Below are positions 24,647 to 34,353 of a DNA stretch of 64,000 nucleotides, in pieces; the first letter of the stretch is position 1, and the number at the start of each line of letters is the position of its first letter. The notes beneath the pieces are model-generated. The model saw nothing but the letters and a program-made list of their open reading frames with translations. It was not told the origin of the DNA and searched no databases. This stretch comes from Pseudovibrio axinellae (lineage in GTDB: Bacteria > Pseudomonadota > Alphaproteobacteria > Rhizobiales > Stappiaceae). The DNA is taken from NCBI RefSeq assembly GCF_900110875.1, contig NZ_FOFM01000015.1, forward strand, positions 1 through 64,000, written 5' to 3'. The position numbers were made by a program, and so were the translations under genes.

Positions 24647-26246
24647 GTTCAAATTCCATGGTTTGGCTATTAAAATTGAGAAGCTTGTTTGCAAGGGTTC
24701 GTCTTGGCAGACGCAGGAATTCCGCCATCTTTCCACGATCACCAGAGAACCGATCAAATGCAGCACGCAACAAACGCTGTTCATAGTTGGCGAGGCTTGA
24801 TCGTAATCCAATATCTTGTAGTACGCCGTCTTCCTGCCTAATATCAGAAGGTGTTGCCCCGACGCTGCCATAGGCGTCACCGGAGACTTCAAAACCTGCC
24901 TTGCCTTCTTGAATCGCTTCGTCGATGACGTTTTCTGAAATAACCAACTGTCCCTCAGACAGGAAAACAGCCTTAATCATACAGTTTTGTAGTTCGCGAA
25001 CATTTCCTTTGAACTCAGCAGATTGAAGCCGAGCTTCCGCTGCGTCACTTAAAGACTTAGTGGTTTCTCCGCTAGAAACCGCTATTTCCTGCAGAAAGAA
25101 CCGCGCCAAATGCAGAATATCTCCGTCCCGCTCACGTAGAGGTGGGAGCGCAATTGCCAATTGAGAAATCCGGTAGAACAGGTCTGAACGGAAATGTCCG
25201 CGGTTAACCGCATCACGCAGGTCCACATGCGTTGCAGTGATAAGACGAAAGCTTACAGGCTCACTGTGTTCTGCACCGAGAGGACGAACTGTTTTTTCCT
25301 GGAGGACCCGAAGTAATTTGACCTGCAACTCGAAAGAAAGGTCCCCTATTTCATCAAGAAAAAGTGTCCCCCCAGAAGCGCGCTTAATCAAACCGTCACG
25401 ATTGCTATCAGCACCTGTAAACGCACCTTTTTTGTAACCAAACAGTTCACTTTCGATCAAATTTGGTGGCAGTGCTGAGATGTTCTCTGCGATATACGGC
25501 CCTTTCGCACAAGTTGATAGCCGGTGGAGTGCGCCGGCAACTACCTCTTTGCCAGTGCCTGTCTCGCCTAGAACCAGAACGGAATATCCATTCTGTGCAA
25601 AGCGAGCAACTTGTTCACGAACCTCGGAAATCTGAGTTGAACATCCAACTAGTTTTTCAGAGAGCACCGCATCGATCTGCTGTTCTCGCATGTTAGAATT
25701 AGCGACAACGAGTTTCTCGTTTTGCTGATGTTCTTTTAACGAATGCAAAAGCGGGCGTAGCAGGTAGAATGATCGCCAGAGTAAAAGTATAGACTGGTGA
25801 TGATCATTCATTTTGTCTTCATCGAGTGCAGAAACAAGTAAAAACACGAAGACTTGGTTTGGTTTATCTTCCTCTGAGCTGCCTTGGATCGAGAACCAGT
25901 GTCCTGCAATTGTCCCTTGTCGTCCAAACAAGGCAGTGCTCAGGTCCTCAGGTCTGGATGATGTGGGTGGCTTTTTATAGAAAAATGAAGCAGCTTTGAG
26001 GCCATTTAGCTCGCTGTATGGTTGTCCTTCAAGCTCTGTACTTAACTCAGGAAGCTTAGCGAAAGGCATTCCACCATCACATGCCATAGGGACGAGTTTA
26101 CGACCTGTGATGTCAGGTAAATACACAGCGGCAGCTTGGGCATGAGTGATAGCCATCATTGATTTTAACACCTCTGCTTGCAGAGATTTCAATGATCTAC
26201 ATGCCATAAGCGACATCAGCAGGTGAATGGTGGAGAGCCCCTTCAT
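24636..26246 (-). CDS. vasH: Sigma-54-dependent T6SS activator VasH
   Basis: 536 residues. There is an N-terminal sensory part (1-~195, GAF-like), then an AAA+ domain: Walker A GETGTGKE (about 229), the sigma-54-contacting GAFTGA loop (about 277), Walker B GGTLFLDEIGDLS, and the arginine-finger region SDLFYRISQLAIALPPLRER. A C-terminal Fis-type helix-turn-helix (YEQRLLRAAFDRFSGDRGKMAEFLRLPRRTLANKL) follows. It should drive open-complex formation by RpoN at T6SS promoters, for example at hcp loci elsewhere. It follows clpV by 7 bases and overlaps tagO. I saw no -24/-12 promoter in the tssB/tssM divergent region, so its direct targets may lie outside the window. Confidence 0.88.
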   Translation of the reverse strand: MKGLSTIHLLMSLMACRSLKSLQAEVLKSMMAITHAQAAAVYLPDITGRKLVPMACDGGMPFAKLPELSTELEGQPYSELNGLKAASFFYKKPPTSSRPEDLSTALFGRQGTIAGHWFSIQGSSEEDKPNQVFVFLLVSALDEDKMNDHHQSILLLWRSFYLLRPLLHSLKEHQQNEKLVVANSNMREQQIDAVLSEKLVGCSTQISEVREQVARFAQNGYSVLVLGETGTGKEVVAGALHRLSTCAKGPYIAENISALPPNLIESELFGYKKGAFTGADSNRDGLIKRASGGTLFLDEIGDLSFELQVKLLRVLQEKTVRPLGAEHSEPVSFRLITATHVDLRDAVNRGHFRSDLFYRISQLAIALPPLRERDGDILHLARFFLQEIAVSSGETTKSLSDAAEARLQSAEFKGNVRELQNCMIKAVFLSEGQLVISENVIDEAIQEGKAGFEVSGDAYGSVGATPSDIRQEDGVLQDIGLRSSLANYEQRLLRAAFDRFSGDRGKMAEFLRLPRRTLANKLLNFNSQTMEFEHDT

Positions 26247-26253
26247 AACAAAG

Positions 26254-28947
26254 CTAAACCGCCTCCAACATCACTTCATCTGTGACTGACTTCTTTTGCT
26301 CTGCGTAAAGTGCTGCAAAGGAAAAACCTTCGGCCTCCTCAGGGCAATCAATCGTGATCGCCTCTATGTGTTCGCCGCTATGACCAGCCTCCAAGAGTTC
26401 AATAGAAAGGGTCGGTAGGAGCTGGCGCTGTATAACCTGGTCCACCAGGCGTGCCCCATTGGACGCTACACGACACATTTGCGTAACGCGTGAATAGGCG
26501 GCGTCAGAAATAGTCAAAGCAACCTTCTGTGTATCCTGAAGCAACGAAACCAACCCGTCCAAACGCATTTTCACGATTTGAGCCAGAACATCCTCGGAAA
26601 GAGGCATATAAACCAGCGGTTCCATACGCGCGAGCAACGCAGGTTTGAAATGTTGAGCAAACAATGGGGTCAGTGAGTTCAGCATCGAAGTATGGCTAGG
26701 TATCTTGCCTTCTTCAGCTGTAGCAACCCAGTTTTCAATCTGATCTGAACCCAGGTTACTTGTAAGAAAGAAAACGATGTTGCGGCAGTCGATAAGACGG
26801 CCTTCACCATCAGCCAATTCGCCCTTATCGAAAGCTTGGTAGAATAGGTTCAAAACATTTGGATCAGCTTTTTCAACTTCATCCAGCAACACAACAGAGT
26901 ATGGTTTCTTTCGAATGGCTTCGGTCAAAATACCACCCTCGCCATACCCAACATAACCTGGAGGAGAACCGATCAAGCGAGAAACTGTGTGACGTTCCTG
27001 ATATTCTGACATGTTGATGGTGGTTACAAATTCCTCTCCGCCAAACAACCTCCGCGACACCTCCAAAGCAGTTTCTGTCTTGCCTACACCAGAAGGTCCG
27101 GCAAGGAGGAATGTGCCTAAAGGTTGGCCCTTTTTATGTAAATCAAGGCGGGAGGCACGCAGTCGAGACTCAATGGCCTCCAGTGCAAAATCCTGTCCTT
27201 TAATGGACTGCTTCATCGTATCAGCCAGAGTCAGCAAGCGGTGATAGTCATCCTGAACCATGGAGTTGATCGGAATGCCTGTCCAATCGCCAATGATCGC
27301 GGCTATTTCCGTCGGCCCAACCTCAACAGAAACTAATGGATGGTCTCCAGCTTCCTCGCTCAGCGCAGCTCGTTGACGTGTTAAGCAAGCTTGTGCTTCC
27401 TGCAACTCGTCTTGACCTATCGTTTCAGGTGACTGCTTAAAGAGCTCGTTTCTAACCGAGATGAACTCACCAGCAAGGGTAACTTGCGTCGTATGCTTTT
27501 GGCTCAACTCTGCCCTGGTCTCTTCCAATTCAACGAGTTGATCTGCAATAGATGCTATCTGTTCAAGTTGCTCAGGTTCTAACGGGCCGGTATATTGATC
27601 GCGCTTTAAGCCTTCCTGCTCCCAGTTCAACGTTTGAATACGCTGCTCAATATCTTGAAGTTCAACAGGAGAGGTATTTGCACCTGAGCGCACGCGAGCA
27701 CATGCGGTATCCAAAACATCAATCGCCTTATCAGGCAGTTGCCGCCCTGTGATGTAGCGTGCTGATAGGCGCACGGAGGCGTTTATTGCCTCTTCAGTTA
27801 TGTAAACATCATGCGCATCTTCGTAGGCTTGCTTGAGGCCCCTCATAATAATGATGGCCTCATCAATTGATGGCTCATCTAGTTTCACGAGCTGGAAGCG
27901 GCGAGTTAATGCAGGGTCTTTCTCAAAATACTTTTTATACTCAGACCAAGTTGTCGCGGCGATCGTCTTTAGCTCTCCGCGCGCGAGTGCCGGCTTTAGA
28001 AGGTTTGCGGCATCCGATCCACCTTGGTCGCCTCCAGCACCAATCAACGTATGTGCTTCATCAATGAAGAGTATGATCGGCTCTGGACTGGAGCGAACTT
28101 CGTCGATCACTCCTTTCAGGCGCTTTTCAAATTCTCCCTTCATTGAAGCACCAGCTTGTAATGCCCCAATATCAAGGCCCCAAAGTGCAACATCTTTGAA
28201 ATGCTCTGGCACATCGCCTTTTGCAATTCTCAGCGCTAAGCCTTCTGCAAGTGCAGTTTTGCCAACCCCAGCTTCACCTACACAAATTGGATTGTTCTTA
28301 CGACGACGACATAAGATCTCGATGATCTGGCGAATTTCATTATCGCGGCAGAAAATCGGATCAACTTTCCCCTCCCGGGCAAGCTGCGTGAAATTGGTTC
28401 CATACTTTTGTAAGAAACCATCAGCCCCCTCACGTGCAGGTGAATTAGCATCCTGTCCGCTATGGTCATTTTCGAAAGAACCTGCCGTTAGCTCTGCGAA
28501 ATTGCGGCTCAATAGGTCTGGCGATACTTGCTGCAGCAGGCTGTAATAGTCCATCTGCATATAACGGCCAGCTTCATTCAGCAGCGCTATAAGAAGAGCC
28601 CCTGAACGAATTGTTTTATCACCCTGTTCAACAGATGCCACCAACCATGCATCCTGTAGTAAGTCTTGAAGCATGGGAGAAAAGGTTGGCGTGCGATCAG
28701 AATTAACCCTTCGATATCGGTTAAACGTCGCGTGCAATCGTTCATTAAGATCGTCAGGGTCTACATTTTGACTCTGCAAAAGTAAGCGAATATCAATTGC
28801 CGGTTGAGATACCAGAGAGATAAGAAAGTGCTCTACAGTAACTTCTTGATGAGAGTTTGAAACACACAGACTAGCGGCTTCTTCAATCGCTTGACGACAA
28901 CATGGGTTGAGCCGCTCAATAAGAGCCTTAATTTCCAGCCTAGCCAT
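26254..28947 (-). CDS. tssH: T6SS ATPase TssH (ClpV)
   Basis: 897 residues, full length for ClpV. It has an N-terminal Clp repeat domain (1-~150), then two AAA+ modules: Walker A GEAGVGKTA (224-232) with Walker B ILFIDEAHTL (about 292-301), and a second Walker A GPSGVGKTE (about 615). Between them is the ClpB/ClpV middle coiled coil (~420-530). The ClpV-specific start is LEIKALIERLNPCCRQAIEEAA. The protein is a cytosolic hexamer that unfolds contracted TssB/TssC sheath to recycle subunits. It sits between tssL and vasH with short gaps in a single minus-strand transcription unit. Confidence 0.95.
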   Translation of the reverse strand: MARLEIKALIERLNPCCRQAIEEAASLCVSNSHQEVTVEHFLISLVSQPAIDIRLLLQSQNVDPDDLNERLHATFNRYRRVNSDRTPTFSPMLQDLLQDAWLVASVEQGDKTIRSGALLIALLNEAGRYMQMDYYSLLQQVSPDLLSRNFAELTAGSFENDHSGQDANSPAREGADGFLQKYGTNFTQLAREGKVDPIFCRDNEIRQIIEILCRRRKNNPICVGEAGVGKTALAEGLALRIAKGDVPEHFKDVALWGLDIGALQAGASMKGEFEKRLKGVIDEVRSSPEPIILFIDEAHTLIGAGGDQGGSDAANLLKPALARGELKTIAATTWSEYKKYFEKDPALTRRFQLVKLDEPSIDEAIIIMRGLKQAYEDAHDVYITEEAINASVRLSARYITGRQLPDKAIDVLDTACARVRSGANTSPVELQDIEQRIQTLNWEQEGLKRDQYTGPLEPEQLEQIASIADQLVELEETRAELSQKHTTQVTLAGEFISVRNELFKQSPETIGQDELQEAQACLTRQRAALSEEAGDHPLVSVEVGPTEIAAIIGDWTGIPINSMVQDDYHRLLTLADTMKQSIKGQDFALEAIESRLRASRLDLHKKGQPLGTFLLAGPSGVGKTETALEVSRRLFGGEEFVTTINMSEYQERHTVSRLIGSPPGYVGYGEGGILTEAIRKKPYSVVLLDEVEKADPNVLNLFYQAFDKGELADGEGRLIDCRNIVFFLTSNLGSDQIENWVATAEEGKIPSHTSMLNSLTPLFAQHFKPALLARMEPLVYMPLSEDVLAQIVKMRLDGLVSLLQDTQKVALTISDAAYSRVTQMCRVASNGARLVDQVIQRQLLPTLSIELLEAGHSGEHIEAITIDCPEEAEGFSFAALYAEQKKSVTDEVMLEAV

Positions 28948-28963
28948 ATTCGATCTCCAATTT

Positions 28964-29776
28964 TTAAAATATATCGCGCAGCTGAGTAATAACTTCGTCG
29001 GTGTATTGGTCCATTTGGACGTAGAACACCGCGTAGGTCAGCATGCATAAAACTAAAAGGCTAATCCAAACAATGGAGATAGGCGTGTGCCAGCGAATGA
29101 CATGAGATCTCTCAATCACCTTGTCCTCTAAGCTTTTCAACTCAGTGGTGACTTCGCCCCGTTCCTGTCGGATCACGTTATGGACATCGCGCATGATCTC
29201 GTCCAACTGCTGTTTGCCGTTGTGCATCACGCGGTACTTACCCTCGAACCCAAGTCCGAGAAGAATGTACAAGAACTCAATCAACTCGACATAGCGCACC
29301 GGGTCACGCACGAGACGATTGAGGACTGTAAAGAACTTTTCTCCGCCCCATGTCTCACTATGAAATAACGCGAGCAGGCTACGTTCTGACCAGTCTGAAT
29401 TCTGCCCCCAAGGGGAACACATAACCGCTTCGTCAATCGCTGAGCATATGCAATAGCGATGTGCCAAAATAGTCGCTCTATCAAAGCCTTCGCGCTGTAA
29501 CTCCAACTCCAAGGACTCAATTTCTGCCCGCACATCTTTATGCAAGTAGTCAAGGTTGTTGTTTTCTGAAACTTCGGGGATGCGCGAAATGAGAGCAAGC
29601 AAAGACTGACTTGCATCAACAATCCGGTTGATACTATGCCCACGCATTGGAAAACTCATGGGCCGGGTGACCGGTGGAGAAACATCCTTTAAATCCGAAG
29701 GCACTGTCTCGCTTGTGGCAACGGAACCATCCAGAGCTTCGCTTGCATCAAACAGATTGGATACTTCACTCATCAC
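28964..29776 (-). CDS. tssL: T6SS inner-membrane protein TssL (DotU/IcmH), short form
   Basis: 270 residues. The cytoplasmic DotU domain (about residues 45-225) contains the conserved AIDEAVMCSPWG, HSETWGGEKFF and EFLYILLGLGFEGKYRV blocks. A single C-terminal transmembrane helix (ISIVWISLLVLCMLTYAVFYV) and a 20-residue periplasmic tail complete it. No OmpA/SPOR-type peptidoglycan-binding extension is present, so cell-wall anchoring must come from another protein or be absent. It forms the membrane complex with TssM and TssJ and docks the baseplate via TssK. It overlaps tssK by 4 bases. Confidence 0.93.
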   Translation of the reverse strand: MMSEVSNLFDASEALDGSVATSETVPSDLKDVSPPVTRPMSFPMRGHSINRIVDASQSLLALISRIPEVSENNNLDYLHKDVRAEIESLELELQREGFDRATILAHRYCICSAIDEAVMCSPWGQNSDWSERSLLALFHSETWGGEKFFTVLNRLVRDPVRYVELIEFLYILLGLGFEGKYRVMHNGKQQLDEIMRDVHNVIRQERGEVTTELKSLEDKVIERSHVIRWHTPISIVWISLLVLCMLTYAVFYVQMDQYTDEVITQLRDIF

Positions 29777-31122
29777 GCGGTCCTCTCATTTCGTATCGCC
29801 CAGAATTGTAGCTGCAGATCTGCAAATTCACCTGCAATATGGAACGCAAAACCACTTGCATTTTCAATGTATTGCCAGCCTGCTGAGTTGGCATCCAACT
29901 GGAAATAAGAGAACCCGGCATGATAGGGAAGCTGTCGAGGTGGTGATGGTAACCTTTGCAGAACCACCCCTGGTAGGTGTAAGTGGATCAGCTCCCGAAT
30001 GCGCTCAATTGAAGACACTTTGGTTTGAGCAGGAAATGACTTTGCCAGCTCCTCAAGCTCCATGCTTGCCTTCACTGCAATCACAAAGATTGCAGACCCA
30101 AGTAGCGAACGGTCAGAAAGTGGGGAAGTAATAATGCCGTACTTCTGCTTATTGAGTGGTAGAGCCACTGCGTTCGCTTCAAAGATAGTAGAAAGAGACT
30201 GCCGCAATGAATTGATCACAGGGTCAAAGCAAATCTGAGGTTCTTCATGATGGTAGGCAGGCCATACTGAGGGCATACGTTGTTCGTGGGTGAACGTTGC
30301 CAGCTCGCCAGCAGCGCTAGAGAACATCTTGTATAGCGTTTTAGGATGAGACCCTTTGAGAGAAGACATATGCCTAAACTCTGGCCACAGCCGGTTAATG
30401 GTCTGCAACATCAAAAAGTCTGAAACATCGGAGACACCACGCTGACCCGGCGTTCCCAATCGAGATGCGATGTGTGAAGCACGCTGGCGTAGCAAACCGA
30501 CCAAATCGTCAAGCGTCTTGCGTAGGCGTGGCTGCGCATCAATTGACGAAGCCATAGGCAAGAATTCGGTGTCTAACTTAACGCTGCCATCTGAGCTTGT
30601 ATCGCTAATACGAGCAATTGGCAGGCACGAGAAGGCGGATCTGTCTTCACGCTCCAGCATTAAGCGCAAGCGATACTGTGCCACTTCAACAAAAAAAGGC
30701 TCCACATCAGCGCTGGTATTATTGCGCACATCTTGGGAGACCGCAGACATGCGCGTCGCATCCTGTGGTTGGATGGGGTCTTCTACCTCAGGCACACCGT
30801 TAGAACGCAGCGGAATTGCTAAATATACTTTCTGGCCAACAACATTCTCATTACCTACATCAAGCGGAGCTGGCGGTATCGTTTCACCAGGGACGTCGAT
30901 CAGTGTTCCATCTGGAAAGATGCCCTGAATATAATCAATAAGGATCTTGCCATGCAGCAAACTTTCCTTGTTGATTTCCAACCGACCGACGCCTTTTAAA
31001 TAAGGATCGATCGCATCACTTTGAGACCTAAGAAGATGCTCAAAATACCTCTGCTGTTGCTGAAAATGGTGAGGCTTCAAAAACAAACCATCACGCCAAA
31101 TTACATGGTTTCGCAGTGACAT
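29773..31122 (-). CDS. tssK: T6SS baseplate protein TssK
   Basis: 449 residues, typical length. The N-terminal signature is VIWRDGLFLKPHHFQQQQRYFEHLL, diagnostic for TssK. The middle contains LIDYIQGIFPDGTLIDVPGETIPPAP and PRLRKTLDDLVGLLRQRASHIASRLG, and the C-terminal domain has the PSPPRQLPYHAGFSYFQLD segment. TssK is a cytosolic trimer that links the TssFGE baseplate to the TssL/TssM membrane complex. Its stop overlaps the start of tssL, so they are translationally coupled. Confidence 0.95.
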   Translation of the reverse strand: MSLRNHVIWRDGLFLKPHHFQQQQRYFEHLLRSQSDAIDPYLKGVGRLEINKESLLHGKILIDYIQGIFPDGTLIDVPGETIPPAPLDVGNENVVGQKVYLAIPLRSNGVPEVEDPIQPQDATRMSAVSQDVRNNTSADVEPFFVEVAQYRLRLMLEREDRSAFSCLPIARISDTSSDGSVKLDTEFLPMASSIDAQPRLRKTLDDLVGLLRQRASHIASRLGTPGQRGVSDVSDFLMLQTINRLWPEFRHMSSLKGSHPKTLYKMFSSAAGELATFTHEQRMPSVWPAYHHEEPQICFDPVINSLRQSLSTIFEANAVALPLNKQKYGIITSPLSDRSLLGSAIFVIAVKASMELEELAKSFPAQTKVSSIERIRELIHLHLPGVVLQRLPSPPRQLPYHAGFSYFQLDANSAGWQYIENASGFAFHIAGEFADLQLQFWAIRNERTA

Positions 31123-31158
31123 AATAAAGATAAACCCTAAACTAAAACTTGGACGAAC

Positions 31159-31719
31159 CTACCGATGTAGGTTTGTGATAATTTTCTTTTTGCTCATCAC
31201 CGCGAGCAGCTTGTAGACCTCACCTTTTGGCTTAACTTGCTCAACAGCGCGCCAGTCTACTTTTTCCGGTTGCGAATACCCACCGACCAAGCCAATGAAG
31301 ACTGTGTCCTCATCTAGTTCAACTTCGCTGACTACCTTGGATTCTCCAGGCATCACCTGGACTTCTTTGACATCGATAAACGTAGTTCCAAGCGCGGTTT
31401 CGTAATCTTGGGTTGCCTCATCAAAGGAGGACTGCAGCAATTTCCCATCGTCACCAAGCTGAAAAATCCATACATCGATTGGAACATATTCCCCTAGGTC
31501 ATTCCTATTCGCACCGTTCTCTGCAAAGACCGTTACATCTATCAATGTAGGCTGGTCTTTCGGCTCTCCGACCGGAATATCTGGGTCTGCAAGAACTTTA
31601 AAAACCTTCTCAGGAATCTTTTGCGCACCACAGGCCGTCATCGCAAATAATCCCGCAGAGACAAATGCGAATTGAAGCCCTCGTTTGACAAAGGAAGAAC
31701 GACTTCGACGCCAATTCAT
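31159..31719 (-). CDS. tssJ: T6SS outer-membrane lipoprotein TssJ
   Basis: 186 residues from ATG 31719; the longer frame to 31824 overlaps tagH and lacks signal character. The start MNWRRSRSSFVKRGLQFAF runs into a hydrophobic VSAGLFAMTAC, with Cys as lipidation site (lipobox MTAC). The mature part follows the TssJ pattern: beta sandwich with VTVFAENGANRN, VPIDVWIFQLGD, ALGTTFIDVKEVQVMPGES and VFIGLVGGYSQPEKVDWRAV. It anchors the TssM periplasmic domain to the outer membrane. It follows tagH and precedes tssK by 36 bases. Confidence 0.88.
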   Translation of the reverse strand: MNWRRSRSSFVKRGLQFAFVSAGLFAMTACGAQKIPEKVFKVLADPDIPVGEPKDQPTLIDVTVFAENGANRNDLGEYVPIDVWIFQLGDDGKLLQSSFDEATQDYETALGTTFIDVKEVQVMPGESKVVSEVELDEDTVFIGLVGGYSQPEKVDWRAVEQVKPKGEVYKLLAVMSKKKIITNLHR

Positions 31720-31810
31720 TTGGTAGTTTCCATCTTGTACCGGAACGGGACAGGCTCTTAATCGCAAACCTTTATTCCCAATCACTCGCCCGCAGTTTGT
31801 TCGTATCTGC

Positions 31811-33310
31811 TTATTCAGCGGCATGAAGTTGCTGGCTTCTCATCTCGCGGTCGTAAACTTGGCGGAAAACTTCCCAGAACATGCGTGCAAGGCCCCGTTG
31901 GCGGTCAGACTTCATTTCTGTGTAGTAATGCTCGTACATTTGCCAGTGCCAGCTATCTAGATCACCTGTACGAGGAGCGTGCCCTTTGTAGCGCGCAAAT
32001 CTCTTGCTAAGGTGCTTGGGAGACAGTCCATCTAAGATGGTCTCCAAGGCCTCATCGACAGCAATGCGACTGGCATTTTCGTGTAATTCAATCTGTGCCA
32101 AGCTCTCTTCGATTGCCGAAGGTGCATTGAGATGAACAGGGCTTTGTACCAACAGCAGATCCTCAATGGCTTGCTGTGGCGTATCTGCCAAACGAATGGG
32201 GTTGTCCTCAACAGGATGCAGATGTGTATCATTTAGCGTAGAGCGATCAGTCCACTGTTTGGAGTGGATCGCCATAAGGCCCTGAATTGCCGTCTTAAGC
32301 GCTGCACCAACTTCCTTCGTAATGCGGTTCGCCTCCGGAACGCTCATATCTCCTACGGGCAAGCCAAGTGCGCTCATCAGTGGGCGCAATACAACATGGT
32401 CGACCATATCGCCTTCGCTCTTTGCTGACAGTGCCACGGACCCATGCCACCCTTCAGTTTCCTGAATTTCGCTAAGGCTTGAGTTTTTGCCGCCGGAGCT
32501 AGTGAGCGTTTCAAGATAACTATCCATCTCGGGGTCAACAGCCTTGTCGCCTGTGTCAGTCATCCTTTTATTTCCTTGTGCTTGGGGCATAATCATGAGG
32601 CGGTGATGCGCATGCGGATCATCGACGCCAAATGTCATGCCGCTCTTTGTAGGCTGTTTTTGCAAAGTACTCAGGAGGTCTTGATCTGCATCCCCGTGCT
32701 CAACTTTGCTGTCATTGTTTAATTGCAAGAGAGGGTCTTGATTACCGGGGAGACCGTCTGCGTCCTGTAGATCGAGCACCTCGACTGGGTCTTCGTTTTT
32801 TGTACCGCGGCGTCCGGTTTGAGCGAAAAATTCGCCACTCAAATCGCTTTCCAAATGATCAGCAAGAATGGACTCGATATTGACCCGCGCTGGGTCCGTA
32901 TCATCCTTCAGCTTGCCGGAAATAATTGTATCGATGGCAGCGAAGCGCCCTGCCCATTGATCTGAATGCTCTTCATCTTCGTTATTGTCTGCAAGGACAT
33001 ACGCGACCAAACTAAAGTCGCCGACTTCCCAGATATCACCATCAGAGATCCGAAAGCGCAGCCCTGCTTTGATAGGCCGATTTGAGCCATTTACAGTAAT
33101 GCCCTTGCTACTTCGGGCCTCAGCGCAAAACCCACCTTCTTGCAAAAATACCTGAACGTGCTCGGGTGATACCGAATTGCTCCGGTCTAATAGTTGCCAA
33201 TGGCAGTGAGCAGCAGACCCTATGCAACCGCCCTCATTCTCAAAGGTCGTGGTAGCTTTGCTGCCGTTTTCGAGCTTGGACGTATTATTGATGACAAGAA
33301 CCAGTTTCAT
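31811..33310 (-). CDS. tagH: T6SS FHA-domain protein TagH (Fha)
   Basis: 499 residues. The N-terminal forkhead-associated domain (about residues 5-110) has VSPEHVQVFLQEGGFCAEARSSKGITVNGSNRPI, containing the Ser-x-x-His and Asn-Gly type phosphopeptide-binding elements. A long acidic linker (~115-290) follows, then the C-terminal TagH domain (LRPLMSALGLP at ~310 to YDREMRSQQ at the end). In other systems Fha is phosphorylated by the PpkA kinase and promotes T6SS assembly. No PpkA or PppA gene is present here, so the binding partner is unknown. It lies between tssG (8-base gap) and tssJ. Confidence 0.88.
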   Translation of the reverse strand: MKLVLVINNTSKLENGSKATTTFENEGGCIGSAAHCHWQLLDRSNSVSPEHVQVFLQEGGFCAEARSSKGITVNGSNRPIKAGLRFRISDGDIWEVGDFSLVAYVLADNNEDEEHSDQWAGRFAAIDTIISGKLKDDTDPARVNIESILADHLESDLSGEFFAQTGRRGTKNEDPVEVLDLQDADGLPGNQDPLLQLNNDSKVEHGDADQDLLSTLQKQPTKSGMTFGVDDPHAHHRLMIMPQAQGNKRMTDTGDKAVDPEMDSYLETLTSSGGKNSSLSEIQETEGWHGSVALSAKSEGDMVDHVVLRPLMSALGLPVGDMSVPEANRITKEVGAALKTAIQGLMAIHSKQWTDRSTLNDTHLHPVEDNPIRLADTPQQAIEDLLLVQSPVHLNAPSAIEESLAQIELHENASRIAVDEALETILDGLSPKHLSKRFARYKGHAPRTGDLDSWHWQMYEHYYTEMKSDRQRGLARMFWEVFRQVYDREMRSQQLHAAE

Positions 33311-33318
33311 AGAACCCC

Positions 33319-34353
33319 CTACAATCTGGCACTAATCAGGACTTCGCGGCTGCAACCGGTGCCCTTATCTAAAAAGGTCGACCACCCCAATCTCCCTTCA
33401 TTTTCATCTGAAAGGATAGTTGGGCGGGCCTGATGCTCCGCAAGTCCCAATTTGATGTCGTAGGCGTGCTGGTCACGCAGCATAAACTCAACTAAATCCC
33501 TCAGTGCCTTATAGTCGCGCCCATGAGGTAGGAAGTCTTGAAACCGCTCGAAACTAAGGTTCTTGATAAAGATATTAAACTTGGAAGACACATCAGGAAC
33601 CCGGTCGCCTATGATCGTATTCTCGCCTAGCAACATATTCTCAGAGCCAAGCTGAGAGCGCTGCTCCTCTGGAATGTCGACCCGTCTCTGGACCCATTCT
33701 TCGACTTCAACCTCCTTGTGAAAAAAGGCATGAGATACAACGCTAGCAATCGCTTTAGGGGACCGGTTTCTGGAGGCCAAGACGCCAGCAAAAGTAAGCA
33801 ACCGAGCCCAGTTAATGGGAGATTGATTGCGTAGCTCTTGATCTGACAATCCGAAGACGCTGAAGACCCATTGCGAAAACGGGTCCAGCGCACCGGGTTC
33901 ATAGCGCACATAATATCGGTATTTACGCATCGAGCGATGCAGCAAGCCGATCAACCGGTTATGAAAGAAATCGAAGAACCCTTTGAGCAGCGAGCCCTCT
34001 GCATCATACTTCGCGATCACCTCCTGGTAATAGGAGGGCAACGGCGAGCTTGACCCATGCAGACCAAGGAAAGTGACCTCCATATCAAAACTCCGTGTCA
34101 CAAAGTTTTGAGAGATCACATCCTTATCACCCTCGAACTTTATGCCCGAGATGTCTGAGAGCGGAAAACCAAGTGTATGCATAACGCTGAAAGTGAGTTT
34201 CTCATCTTTCGGCAGCAGATGCGTTCCAACTTCTTTTCGCCCGTCATAACAGCGCTGAATTTGCTCAACAGCTTGGAAGAATGACCAGCTGTGAGACTCA
34301 GACTGAATATCGCCTCCTAGATCAGAGGCTGTTGTCCAATTTTCGCTGGCCAT
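33319..34353 (-). CDS. tssG: T6SS baseplate protein TssG
   Basis: 344 residues. TssG (VasB/ImpH) pattern: SHSWSFFQAVEQIQRCYDG near the N-terminus, FEVTFLGLHGSSSPLP-type block (here MEVTFLGLHGSSSPLPSYYQEV), the FFDFFHNRLIGLLHRSMRKYRYYVRY segment, and the C-terminal LSFERFQDFLPHGRDYKALRDLVEFMLRD. It forms the baseplate wedge with TssF and TssE. The start ATG lies inside the end of tssF (37-base overlap), and tagH follows 8 bases after its stop, so the genes are tightly coupled. Confidence 0.93.
   Translation of the reverse strand: MASENWTTASDLGGDIQSESHSWSFFQAVEQIQRCYDGRKEVGTHLLPKDEKLTFSVMHTLGFPLSDISGIKFEGDKDVISQNFVTRSFDMEVTFLGLHGSSSPLPSYYQEVIAKYDAEGSLLKGFFDFFHNRLIGLLHRSMRKYRYYVRYEPGALDPFSQWVFSVFGLSDQELRNQSPINWARLLTFAGVLASRNRSPKAIASVVSHAFFHKEVEVEEWVQRRVDIPEEQRSQLGSENMLLGENTIIGDRVPDVSSKFNIFIKNLSFERFQDFLPHGRDYKALRDLVEFMLRDQHAYDIKLGLAEHQARPTILSDENEGRLGWSTFLDKGTGCSREVLISARL

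Noticed and set aside
27833-28546. 237-codon plus-strand ORF inside clpV
   Set aside because: Fully antisense to the first AAA+ module of ClpV, whose Walker motifs are intact; low-complexity Ser/Arg/Ala composition is typical of shadow frames.
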